Below are positions 10,192 to 20,972 of a stretch of 64,000 nt of DNA, in pieces (positions within the stretch are counted from its first letter, which is position 1; each line of letters starts with the position of its first letter). The notes below the pieces were generated by a model that ran no database searches, was not told where the DNA came from, and saw only the letters and a program-made list of their open reading frames with translations. The stretch lies in assembly GCA_003339415.1 (NCBI GenBank), contig PDHQ01000005.1, positions 62,001 through 126,000 on the forward strand. The letters run 5' to 3'. The position numbers and the translations under genes are program-made. The stretch comes from Ophiocordyceps camponoti-saundersi (nom. inval.). Its lineage: Eukaryota > Ascomycota > Sordariomycetes > Hypocreales > Ophiocordycipitaceae.

Positions 10192-13100
10192 TCACCACGC
10201 AGCCCTCGCCACCAGGCCTGCCGGCCGTTTGCGGACCCAAAACCTCCTCGCCTCGTCCAGAAGAATGATGAACAGGCCAAACGAAAAGGGCAAAAACCAG
10301 TATTCGACAGGAATACCAGCTGTTCCGAGAACACTCTGAATAGCAGGAGGATAGATCCAGAGAACGGCCATGCCAAGGGCAAACAAGATGGACGGGAAGA
10401 GGTAAAGGTTCTGCGTCTCCTTGTTGAAAAGGGGCGGGTGCTGGAAGATGGAAAGACGTCTAGTCCGCGTGGCCATCAGATTAAACCATTGCATGACGAC
10501 GAGGTTGACAAAGTAAATGGACGAAGCCTCTGCCAGCTTCTGATTATAGTAATCCGCACTGACGTAGGGAGGCAGTCGACCAAAGCTGAACCAGAGATCG
10601 CGGAACAAGATGCCGTTACGCTCCAGATACCAAAACGACATTGCAAACGAGGCCAGCGTCTCCGTCATGCCGATGATGCCGTAGGCGTGGAGGATGAGTT
10701 GCCAGTTGACAAGCCTGTCTTTCTTGACGTTTCGGGGGCGGCGCATCAACACGTCGGCTTCGGGCTTTTCAAAGGAGAGGATCGTGGCGGCGGCGCAGTC
10801 TGTGAAGCAGCTGAAAGTGGGAAAAGACGCTGTTTAGAAGCCGGTGATGTTTTCATGAGGGGGGAAAAGAAAGGAGTTACTCACCAGATGATGATCATGA
10901 GGAACGAGGAGAGGATTTGAGGGAGGCCGAAGATGACTGATGTCATGACGGGCCAGAATTCGGAGAAGCTTCCGGCTGGTAACAGATAGGCGATGACCTG
11001 TATCAGAGTCAAGTCAGTACGACGGTAAGGGAAACAGACGAAGGATGCATGTCTGTAGTAGCAAAGCAAGGGGGCGGAAAGGGGGGCAACAGACCTTCTT
11101 CAAGTTGTCAAACACAACACGACCGTACTGCACAGCAACGACGACTGATGAAAACGACTCGAGAAGTATCATGTCCGCAGCCTCCATGGCAATGTCAGAG
11201 CCGCTCCCCAAGGCGATACCGACGTCAGCAGCCTTGAGCGAAGGAGCGTCATTGACGCCATCACCAGTCATAGCCACGACATTCTCCTGCTGAAACTCGC
11301 GCACAATCCTAAGCTTCTGCTCCGGCGTCGTCCTAGCGAATACAATCTCTTCGTACTCTGTCAGAAGCCTCCACTGGCCGTCGCTCAACCTCGTCAGCTC
11401 GGGACCGCTGATGACGAGGGCGCCGCGTCCGTCGGTGACGGTCCCTCCGTTCTTCTCCTCCGCTTCGTCCGAGGCTGAGCCTGAGTCTTGGATGTTTCGT
11501 GGGTTGAGGTTGTCGACTGTGTCGACGTTGAGGCAGCTTACGATGCCGGCTTCGCGCGCGATGGCGAGGGCGGTTAAGGCGAAGTCGCCCGTTACCTGTT
11601 TCCGTGTAAGTTGTATTCGTTAAGGGGGAAGACAAGGAATGACTTTACCATGGCGATCCGAACGCCCGCCCCTCGAAGTGTCGACACCACGTCCCGAATC
11701 TCCGGCCGTAGAGGATCGACAATGGCTACCAGACCGACGAGCGTCAAGCCCGTCTTGGCCACTTCCGTCATGGCCTCCTCGTACTTGGACGTTCCGGGCT
11801 CGATGCCTGCCAGAGCGGATGCCGGTACGATCTTCCGGGCTAGGAGCAGGCAACGCTTTCCCTGGGAGGAATAGATGTTCTTGATGCTCTCGAACGTGGC
11901 CGCAGCATCGTCGTCCAGCGGTATCAACTCACCCGAAGGCGACACGTATCGTGAGCAACGGCCGAGAAGAATGTCCGGCGCGCCCTTGATGGTCAACAAC
12001 CTGTTTTCGTTTTCCCCCCTGTCGTCAGCGGAGATCGATCGGGTATCCCCTTTGATCTGAAGGGGCTGTTGAAGACAAGGGTGTTTGTCACTTACAAGTC
12101 TCCGTCGACAAACGACTCGGTAGATTCGCTGCCGAGCGTAGAGTTGATGGCTTCTCGACGAGATATACTGAAGGAGCGAATCATGAACTTGTTCTTGCTG
12201 TTGAAAGCCAGCTCAAACACCTTCTGCCAGCAAGCGCGGTAGTAGCCGACGTTGTTCTCGGCCAGGGACTCGGAGAAGCGCAGGATAGCCGTGTCAGTCG
12301 CGTCGCCGAAGATGGTCCTCTGCTCGATGGGCATCTCCGACTGTGCCGCGTCCATCTCGGCTGCGTTGCACAGGGCTGCCAAGGCGCCGAGCTGGATGAA
12401 GGGGGCCAGTGATTTGGAGTCTGAGGTCGCTTTGAGGTTCTTGTTGAGGGCTTCGACCGTTACGTTGGTCGAGCCGATGGAGCAATCCGACAGAGACATT
12501 TTACCCTGCGATACCGTCAGTTTTTCCCTTTCCTCGCTCTTTAAAGCCGTGTGGGCTCTTCCTACCTGGGTCAAGGTGCCGGTCTTGTCGGAGCAGATGA
12601 CGGAGACGGAACCGAGCGTCTCAACCGTCTTGAGAGACTTGCAGAGAACCATGTGCTTCCGCATCATGTTGGCGGTGATGGTCAGTCCGGCCGTGATGGC
12701 GATGGGGAGACCTTCTGGGATGAAGGCGACGGCGACGCTGACGCAGTCGACGATCAAGGTCGGCACGTTGATGTAGTTGGGATAGTCTCTTCGCAGCCAG
12801 GTGCCCCAGAGGATTAAGACGAGGGCAATCATGATGAACATGATGGCGCAGATGAAGAAGACAAAGTAAAGAACCTCCTTCTCAAGAGTCGTCATCTTAA
12901 CCTGAGGCTCATTCGTCAAAGACGCTATCCTACCGAAGACGGTCCTATCACCGGTAGCGACGACGATGCCGGTCCCGGATCCGATGATCAAGTGCGTGCC
13001 TTGAAGGCCGATGTTATGCGTCTCCAGATAGTTGGAGTCGGTATGATCGACGGTGCCAGCAACGGGACGCGATTCCCCCGTGAGAACGCTGCGATCGAAC

Positions 13101-14025
13101 TTGGCATCGGACGAAATGGCGATGAAGCGCAGGTCGGCGGGAAGCTTGTTACCGGCCTTGACAGAAACGACGTCCCCCGGTACCAGCATGTCGGCTTGGA
13201 GTTGAAGCAGCTGTCCGTCGCGCGTTACCTGGCAGCTCTCTGGTAACATGTCCTTGATGGAAGACATGACTCTCGACGTCGACCAGTCTTGGAACATGGC
13301 GAAGGCGGCTTGGATGAAGAAGACGGCGAGGAGGACGATGGCCAGTGCCTGGAAGAAGAATGAGAAGAGGAGGTTTTAGCGGTTATTCCGCTATTATCGC
13401 GTGTAAAGAATCCTTACCAGGTTGGCCAACGCGGGAGGCTGGCCCAGAGGTTTCCACGAGACGAAGACCAGTATACTCCCGACGAGAAGAACGCCGCCGA
13501 AACCCTTGAAGAAGTAGCCGAATATCGTAGCTATACGATTCGTCTTGGGCGGCGACGGAGCGTTCCGTCCGTACTCTGCTAACCGACGCCGAGCCTGTTC
13601 CTCAGATAGGCCGTTGACGGGCGAGGTGACCAAGCGCTCAGCCACATCGGCAGTGGAGATGATGTGCCATTCGAGGTCGGCCAAGTCTTTGGCAGCGGTG
13701 TTGGCGACGCGCGCGAGCTCGGCTCGGTCTCTGCCTTTGGACTCCTCGATCTGAAAGGATCTGTATGTACAAGAAATATCAGTCCTTGTTGTTTCTTTCT
13801 CGTCTCGTCGTGGACTTACACGGTACGATATTGGATCGGGAGCGTCACTGAGGGATCGACGGCCCGTCTTGAGTGGATGCTACGGATGGCGAGAGAGTCG
13901 ACCGAGCTTGATCTGCTCAGTGGCGGCGGCGGTCTTGAAGAGCGACGACGGGGTCGGCCTTCTTCCTCGTCGCGCCAGTGGACGCGGTCCGAGGCCTGGA
14001 CGTCGACCGGCTTTTCGGCCGTCAT
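10192..14025 (-). CDS. P2C-type P-type ATPase (Na+/K+-ATPase alpha-like)
   Basis: Cation-transporting ATPase, probably exchanging Na+ or H+ for K+ at a cell membrane. Eight exons: 14025-13820, 13760-13418, 13348-12566, 12505-12096, 12018-11649, 11595-11095, 10997-10885, 10810-10192; 1114 residues. Intron 12565-12506 is frame-preserving (60 nt, no stop). Intron 11094-10998 uses the weak donor GTCTGT. Domains: cation_ATPase_N (GLSEEQARRRLAEYGRN), actuator loop with LTGES, TM4 with PEGLP, phosphorylation site DKTGTLTQ (Asp437), nucleotide domain with KGAPDILL, hinge TGDGVNDAPSLKAADVGIA, and a C-terminal membrane domain. Motifs such as TGDRTVFGRIASL, ETLGSVSVICSDKTG and RRPRNVKKDRLVN resemble animal Na+/K+-ATPase more than ENA or PMR1 pumps. 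No beta subunit gene is in the window. The N-terminus is basic and proline/serine-rich. Ion specificity is not settled by sequence. Confidence 0.92.
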
Positions 14026-14097
14026 TTTGTTTTTGTTGGGGCCTTTCTTGTGAGGGGTCCTAGTGAGGGGGGATTATCGTGGGAAGAGATGATGACG

Positions 14098-14292
14098 ATT
14101 GAAGCTTGGGGGGGGGGGGGGGGGGGAAAAAAACAGACGGGGGGGGGGGGGGGGGGGGAAACAGGAGGGGGCCGCGTTTGGGGGTGTAAAAAATAAAAAA
14201 AAAAAAACCCCGTAAAGAGNNNNNNNNNNTTTTGTTTTTTTGGTGTTTGTGTTGATGGTGGTGTTTGAGTGGGGGGGGGGAGGCGGGGGGAG

Positions 14293-14331
<39 letters not shown>

Positions 14332-14340
14332 ACAAAACAG
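14098..14340. other. Poly-G tracts around a 10-N assembly gap
   Basis: G runs of 13 to about 50 bases surround ten Ns at 14220-14229. A segment reading GGGG-AAAAAAACAGACG (about 14118-14141) is echoed right of the gap as GGGG-AACAAAACAGACT (about 14322-14343). This suggests one locus assembled twice with errors, or a real homopolymer-rich repeat. Coordinates here are unreliable. Confidence 0.75.
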
Positions 14341-17229
14341 ACTTGGAGGAGGATGTGAGCGACTAACGTAGGCAGCATCGCTGTTGGGCTTAATACATAT
14401 ATATATATATACCCCGTACATATGAGATCCCTTCTAGTAGAGCCAGACGGCGTTGGCCGTCTCACCAGCATGTGGATGGATGGATGGATGGATACAAGTC
14501 TACAGGTAGTAAAGTAGTAGATGTTGATCTGTCAAGGGTATATTCCCCTACGAGGTTATGGATGGACAGTAGGTAGGTAGCAGTATGTCAATGTAGGTAT
14601 GTTATATAAATACTCCAATCTACGACGGATATTATACCTTCCATATGAAAGATACAATATAATAGACGAGCTCGAGAACGGTCCGTCAGACATGAAATGT
14701 GACGCTTTTCCTCTTCCTCCCCTTCCGAGCCAATCGCGGGAGATAAACAGAGACGGCTCAGCCTCCCATGTATGTCACAGTCAGTCATATCTACCAAGAT
14801 GAGGCGAAGAGCCATGTAAAGCTGACTGGCGTCATTCCCCTCCCCCTCCTCCTCTTCCCCGAAGAAAAGGAGACACAAAAAAGGGGGTAGGAAAGGGGGG
14901 AAAAAAGATATCAGAAGCTCCGTCCGTCGGTCCGTCCGTGCTCTTCTTCGCGCTTTGTTGTCTTTAAACCAAGTCTTTCAACGGTACAAGCACTATGAGC
15001 GATATACATACATACCTACGCACTTCTAAATACTGCACTTTCGCCCTCACCGACTCCAACGGCGCGAGGCTTCATGAGGAATCGGCAGAGAGAGAGGTCA
15101 GTGAGGAGGTGCCTGCGTCGGGAGAAGAAGAAGAAAGTATCATGCAGGGAGACCGTTTGTGTCATGCCGTGAATGACGATACATACATACATTGGTCAGC
15201 GGGATTTAGAAGAAGCTTGGTTGGACTGTCTCTCAAGCAGTCAGACGGCCATTCGTATACATACATGCACATGTAGTAATATACTCCGTAGAGGGGGGTT
15301 ATATCTTGTTCATTCACATTACGACGTCAGCTTCCCCCCCCTTTCCCAGCTTCACTAATTTTCTCCCCTTCGTATGAGAAGTAGATACGAATTGCTTCTT
15401 CTTTCTCTTCACGTCTCCGTCTTTGGCTAGACTGGTAGAAGAGACATGAAGGTTGTTGGTGTTGGACTGTCGTCGAATCGTCATGTCTTCTAACCAAGCA
15501 ACAATATAACGAGTTGTTTCATACCGCCATGTTGAGGCTACAACTTACATACATTTTAACATTCGTTCATAGGTACGAACACAACGTAAATACTCGTCAT
15601 ACGTATGAACGCATCATCCATGCCCCTTCACGATCCGCGCGTAAATCTGCGCCCCCCTATGTAGGTTTCGTACTCTATTTCATTGCTTACTCGTACCATG
15701 GATGGATCGCTGTCTCGATATCCTCCTTCTTTTATCCTTCCATTCCCCCCCTTCTCAAAACCTTCTCCGCCCCCCCTGTTCGCCTCACCGTCAGCCCGCG
15801 TTACACCGCATTTCAGGGCTGGAGATAAGGCGGCCTCGGTTGATTCGGTGATGCCACGTGCTGGCAACTTACACAGTCGCATCCGGGGTCGCAACATGGC
15901 GAATCGTTCGTCTACGTCGGGAGGAGAGGCTATCACGCATCCAGGGGGACTCTGGCATCTTCCGACGGTGGTGGCCGCCGGGGACTCGGCCCCCATTCAA
16001 CGTGTTGGAACCGTCTCGTATGTACGTACGTAAGTGAGGAGCGATGTGGTGACAGGTCAAGAAGTGTGTTATCCGAGTGCAGGTTACCCAGGCTAAGGAC
16101 CCCCTTTTTTCTGGGCGCACCGGAATGGGCATCTAATCAGATGCTTGTACGGGTGTCTCATATTCGTCTAAACTCAAACAGCATCGTGTTATTCATCGGA
16201 CGCAAAGACAGCCAACTCAGTGGATACCCATCTCTTCACATGAAGATTGTTGGTGTCAAAGGAACTTCCTAGCAGCCATCGACTAGCGAGGGAAAAATGC
16301 TTCTACAAACGGCTTCCAGGTCTTGAATCAACCGATAGATCTGGTCAACTAGAAGAGCCCCTTCGTCACACCTGGCGATGATTCGATTTTCTGCAATGCA
16401 ATTGAAAGCCTACTGCGTAACGAACCGGTATCAAATGACTGTCTGCGACCTTCTTCAAACTTACTCACTTTTGTCATTGGCGTAGAAGCTGGTTTCGGCA
16501 ACCTTGCAAGATATCCGCGGTCAAAATAGCCGTAAGAACAATCCTAACAAGCACTTAAGCTTGAATCCAACGACTGAAGTTCGAGCCGGTTCCAAAGGCA
16601 CCGATTCCTTCAACCAGGGCCATCATATCAGAACCTCTCTTTCTCGCCACTTCCCATCTTCAAACCAGATGACAAGTTTCTATTAATCATTCGTCACTTT
16701 CTTGCCATTGACATGTGCAGTTGACGAATTATCATGGTCAACTTGCAAGACTTGTTCCTGGGCCGCGTTCTGCAACCGACGTCTACCCTCTTCTCGATAT
16801 GGGCTTTGTTGTAAGAGACGTCCGATCAAAAAGAAGACGTGATCCAGCCCTCGGACTATATTGATGATCGTCTGATAAATGTCGGTTGGCTTACCATCAG
16901 GGCTTCTATATTAGCTGCCATCTCACTGAATGCTTGTCCCTTTCACGCGTTGAAGGTCATTAGAATCGTCAGAAAGCTCAATACCGAGTCAAGAACGAGC
17001 GAGTTCTGTGATGAGTGTCATGCCCATACGGTCGCAACTTCCAATCGTAAAGTGAATTACGGATAATAAATACGACTTAGCAGAAGAAGAAGGTTACGGA
17101 GACGAAGAAGACGACTGAAGGTCTCGAGGCGTCGTCACGTGATTGCTCAGGTGCCGGTCATCTGTTGCTTCCGCAGAAAAGAAAGGACAAACGAGAGCAA
17201 GGCAGGCACAACATGCCTTGGTCTAAAGA

Positions 17230-17550
17230 GAGGAATTGAGGATCCATCTACGGATCAGACGCCGAAGCAGGCCGGCACGGAGAGCCCGCAAGGTTGCTAC
17301 CGGCCTCGCGAGAAGCGAATTTCACGCTGAAGTTCAGTGACGGATTGCTTCTGGCTGGAATCAAGATTTCGGTACCTCCTCGACTTGCCCTGCTGAAAAT
17401 GAATGTCTTGGTTCGAGGAAGGGAACTGAAGATCCATCTACGGATTAGACGTCGAAGCAGGTCGGCACGACGAGCCCGCAGAGGTCGCTGCCGGGCTCGC
17501 AAAAAGCGACTTTTACGCTCAAGTCCAGTGACGAATTCCTTCTGGCTGGA
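17230..17550. repeat. Imperfect direct repeat, two diverged copies
   Basis: Copy 1 (about 17230-17359) and copy 2 (about 17414-17550) align over about 130 bp. They share GATCCATCTACGGAT-AGACG, CGAAGCAGG-CGGCACG and CTTCTGGCTGGA blocks. Many differences are C/T or G/A, and there are small indels. Long open frames exist on both strands (17294-17866 and 17817-17248), but neither looks like a known protein. It is probably debris of a repeat or transposon. Confidence 0.65.
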
Positions 17551-18037
17551 GAATTTCAGCTTCCGGGCAGGCTTACGAATGCTCCGGAAAAACGTCCCAC
17601 TCGCTACACCAGCGACCAGATTCTGGAGAAGGGAATGGGGAGCGTGTTCGCTGAGCGAGATAGCCGGGGAGCGTACGGAGAAGAAGGCTTTGTGTGTACG
17701 TATGGTCGCTAAAGGAGGAAGCCGGTGCTTAGGTAGTCTTGAGGCTTCTGTTAACTTTCTCAATACAGCACAATCGGATGAAATCTCTGCTTCCATCGCG
17801 GATTCAGTAAAGTCCACACTTCGACATGCTTACGTCCGACACTCGGCCTACCAGGGCCTCTTTTAAGGAGCCATGTCAACGGCCTCGGGCGTCACGAAGA
17901 AGCAAAACGAGAATCTATCTGTGTGTTGTTCTAAGCTAGCAGAGAGCTAAGCACAGGGATGGTGATAGGGGGGAAAGAGGCCGATGTCTGAGCTGACGGA
18001 GGTGCCTCCGCTTTTGAGTGCCAGAGCTACGTAACGA

Positions 18038-18470
18038 TTGATGAGATCAATAGATGGAACTCGTTCCCTACCCACAAATACCCCCAAAGTCAACCGCTGC
18101 GTGAACCGTATCGTCGAGGACAAGGTCCGAGAGCAGCCAGACTACTACCTGGCACCCTGCTATGGGGACCTAGATCTGACCTACAGCCAGCTGGAAGAAC
18201 TGTCGGACCTGTTGGCACTTGAGCTTCACCAATGTGGTGTACCGCCGCCAGAAGTGTCTATGTTTTGAGGAGTCAGGCCGACATATGGTGACGATGCTCG
18301 TCATTGTCGTGCACTTCTCACGGGTTTGCTGGCTTCCCATCGTTCCACCTATCTGTCTTCTTGGCTTGACACTAGCCCGATCGTTTCTCATCTGCTCGAG
18401 CACGTTACGGGCTGGCTTGCCATTTCCCAACGAAACGCGTCTGTCACTTACCATTATAGCCATAGATGTC
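18038..18470 (+). pseudogene. Relic of an NRPS adenylation domain (N-terminal part)
   Basis: The frame at 18086-18265 reads VNRIVEDKVREQPDY, then DLTYSQLEELSDLLALELHQCGV. This fits the start of fungal NRPS adenylation domains (the I-x-D-x-V/A-R-E-Q-P and LTY-x-E-L-x-x-L-S-x-x-L-A pattern). It stops at 18266-18268. The homology resumes in another frame at about 18251-18300 (CFEESGRHMVTML, compare the family C-F-E-K-S-x-W-x-x-x-A-M-L). No core motifs further downstream (the TSGSTG-type loop, YRTGD) are seen, so this is a truncated, frameshifted remnant. It sits 0.3 kb beyond the 3' end of the exporter gene. Confidence 0.55.
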
Positions 18471-18775
18471 GATAAGGTCATGGTCACCTTCCAGGGCATC
18501 CATGAGATGTGGGCTGACCTTGTTCATGCGGCTATTGACGGATATATGCTGGCATTGGAGTTGTCGTTGGCTCGCATTGCAACGAATGTAGTTTGAATTG
18601 AACATTTGGTTCGTGTTTTACGTCTTGCTGGCAGGTTAGAAAACCTGGAATCACGCAACAAGACCAGGGGCAGATAGACTAGTCGCCGTTCGGTTTCAAA
18701 TGTCTGACTATCATAGGTGACTTGGTGAATGCGAGGCTATTTCTATCCTTCTGGAGATGAACATCTTCATCGTCG

Positions 18776-20430
18776 TCATGACCTTTCAACGGGCAAGCTG
18801 GAAGGCAGCCGCACTAAGCAAACAATCAACGTCGACAACACTCCCAAGATGGCACACAAGGCAAACGGCAACGAAACCCAATCACCGCCAAGCCTCAGCC
18901 CGGATGCAAAGAGCTCTGCCAGGAGTGGTCCAGAAGCAAGGTTGCCAATCGTTTGGATGGCATTCATGACCCCATAGAGCTGTGATACCTCATCCGGCTC
19001 AATCATGTCCGTCGCGACGCTCCTGATCAGGTTCACGCAGCCGGTGGCCAGGGAGGTGAAGATGAGTCCAACCCCCGCCACTATGAAGTTGGGTGCGATG
19101 ACGATGATGAAGAAACCAATAGGGGCGCATATCATGGTGAGTCTCGCCAGCCAGAGGTCTCGCATGCGTGCATTCAAGCGCCACCTATCCTGGAGCAGTC
19201 GTTTGCCGACGAATGGAACGATCAACAGATAGACCATCATGGTCAGGACGGCTTTGATGGTGATGAGAAGTCCGGCTTGCGAGATCGGTGCAGCGAACTT
19301 GGTCGAGGTGTATTGCACGATTAGGTATGGAACAGACGTGTTGAAGGAGTCTGTCAAGACGGCCGCTATGAGAGCCATCAGATTCGGTGACTTGGAGATG
19401 AAGCTTAGGCTTGTCAAATGCGTCTTGACAGCCAAAGTCATTCTACCGACCCATGACATCTTTGCGCTCTTGGCATCGGATTGGATGCCCGCGCTTAGAA
19501 GGTCCGGCGCAGTATCGCCGCTGCTGTGGAACTTCGTCTCAGGCACCAGGAGAGTCAGTGAACAGCTGGCCAAACCCAAAGCGTATCCTGCCGCTATAGG
19601 GAAGAGGACGCCAAAATGATTCATCGTGTAAGCCGCGACAGGGGTAGATATCGCTTCTGCTCCAAGGATGGCGACGGCAAGCTGCAGGAAGGTGGCGGCC
19701 CTAGAAGACAGCATATCAGATGACTTGCAATGACCACGTCGAACATGATAGAGACGCAATACCTCTGGTCTGACTCAGTCGAGTCTGCAAGCATGGCAAA
19801 GACGGTAGACGACAGCACCGCCGGACCGCCGCCAATGGCGGTCAAGGACCAGGCAAACCACACCGATTGGATGGGCACCAGCCACCAGAACCAGCATACG
19901 AGAAGGACAGACGTCATGGCGAGAGCCAGTCCCAGTACGCAAAGTCTGAGGACCGTCCGCCGGCCCCAGCGATCAGCGAGCTGTCCATACGGAATTGCGA
20001 GAAACAAGCCTATTATCGACTTCATCAGCTTCGGACTTGCTTAAAGTGGTTCGTACTAACCAGGTAATGCCTTGAAGAGAAGCTCGTAGCCCTTGACGAG
20101 TGCCAAGTTCTCTTGCACCGGCCCGGCTTTGCAGCTTTGTTCCGGAATGTAGAATGGGCCGGAGAATCGATTGGGCTCGCGGGCGGCGAAGTGGTAGTAG
20201 CATATGATGCTCTCGTAAACTCTGGTCAACGGTAGGTTGAGCATGAAGATTGTCGAATCTAGGCCGGCGACAATGACGAAGAGTAGGTAAACGTGCCATG
20301 GTCTCCGGGCTCGTACGGAAGAGGCACTACGTCGCGGAGAAGACAGCAAAGGCCGGGTTTCAGAACACTGTGTGACCTCGTGGCCGTCGGCGAGATCCAT
20401 GTCGAGACGCAGTGGCTTCCGGGACAACAA
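18776..20430 (-). CDS. MFS transporter (probable metabolite exporter beside the PKS)
   Basis: Membrane carrier of the major facilitator superfamily. Three exons: 20430-20061, 20009-19763 and 19700-18776; 513 residues, about 12 membrane segments. Intron 1 (51 nt) has donor GTTAGT and acceptor ATAATAG and restores the conserved ALPG-LFLAIPYGQLADRWGRR segment, which contains the family motif between TM2 and TM3. A longer hydrophilic first external loop with cysteines follows TM1. The start could be 20430 or the in-frame ATG at 20400 (MDLADG). It is transcribed divergently from the polyketide synthase across 542 bp, so a role in exporting the polyketide or in self-protection is likely but inferred. 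It does not carry the sugar-porter signatures seen in the other MFS genes of this window. Confidence 0.85.
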
Positions 20431-20972
20431 TCGCGGGCACGAAAGATGAGTCTTGCTCGCAAAAGGTATGGCGGTACACCGGGTCGAGAGATTTCTGATG
20501 GCGTTGCGGTGAGGCGCTCGATCGTATGTGGTACAACATGGTCATTAGAATGAACGAACGATCAAGGCACGGTAAGCTGACGGTAGTGGTAGCTTTGAAT
20601 ACCACGGCGTCGACGCGCGTTGCCTCAAGGGGTAGGCGTGGCTGAAAGCAGTCTTTGGCTCTCGTCTCCCGTCACAGTCATGTTATCACTCCCGTCATAG
20701 TAATATTGTTTCTCCCGTCATAGTAATATTGTTTCTCCCGTCATAGTAATACTATGTAAGAGCAAGCACATACGGAGTAGGTGATGGATAGAATACGTCT
20801 ATACAGTCAGATATATCGTAATATACCTTGGTAGGGTGCTGCTGATAGTCACCTTGATATTGCACTCTAACCCCTTGAACGACTTTAAAGTCCTACTTTG
20901 GCCCGATCAAGTCCAGTAGTCTATGAAACGTCCTGAATAAACACACTTGTTTCCAACAATCTTGAATCAAAA
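20431..20972. promoter_or_regulatory. Divergent promoter of exporter and PKS
   Basis: These 542 bp separate two divergent genes and contain four consecutive 23-bp repeats (20666-20757). The remainder is unremarkable. A joint regulator could act here; no transcription factor gene is present in the window. Confidence 0.6.
20666..20757. repeat. Four tandem 23-bp repeats in the divergent promoter
   Basis: Units begin with CTCCCGTCATAGTAATATTG and start at 20666, 20689, 20712 and 20735 with an exact 23-bp period. Units 2 and 3 are identical, unit 1 is diverged, and unit 4 differs at its end. Each holds a TAATATT core with dyad symmetry. They could be operator sites for the gene pair or a simple minisatellite. 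Confidence 0.85.

Larger units (their letters stand above)
14026..17990. other. Gene-free accessory stretch
   Basis: About 4 kb without a supportable gene. It contains poly-G tracts and an N gap (14098-14340), a (GGAT)n tract at about 14467-14491, scattered CATA/TATG repeats (15000, 15185, 15255) and a diverged direct repeat (17230-17550). Between about 16380 and 17060 the base composition is more AT-rich and no frame stays open. I searched both strands and found no recognisable domain. Confidence 0.5.

Noticed and set aside
14022..14471. Proline-rich minus-strand frames crossing the N gap
   Set aside because: They are translations of poly-G tracts and Ns, not genes.
17248..17866. Overlapping open frames of about 190 codons on both strands
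   Set aside because: They cover the diverged direct repeat, are arginine-rich and compositionally odd, and show no domain. Mirror frames on both strands argue for chance openness of GC-rich repeat DNA.
20010..20060. A 21-nt intron in the exporter gene, keeping MKSII as coding
   Set aside because: Too short for a spliceosomal intron. The 51-nt alternative restores the conserved ALPG-LFLAIPYG motif in frame.
20666..20757. CRISPR-like array
   Set aside because: The units are contiguous without spacers and the organism is a fungus; it is a tandem repeat.
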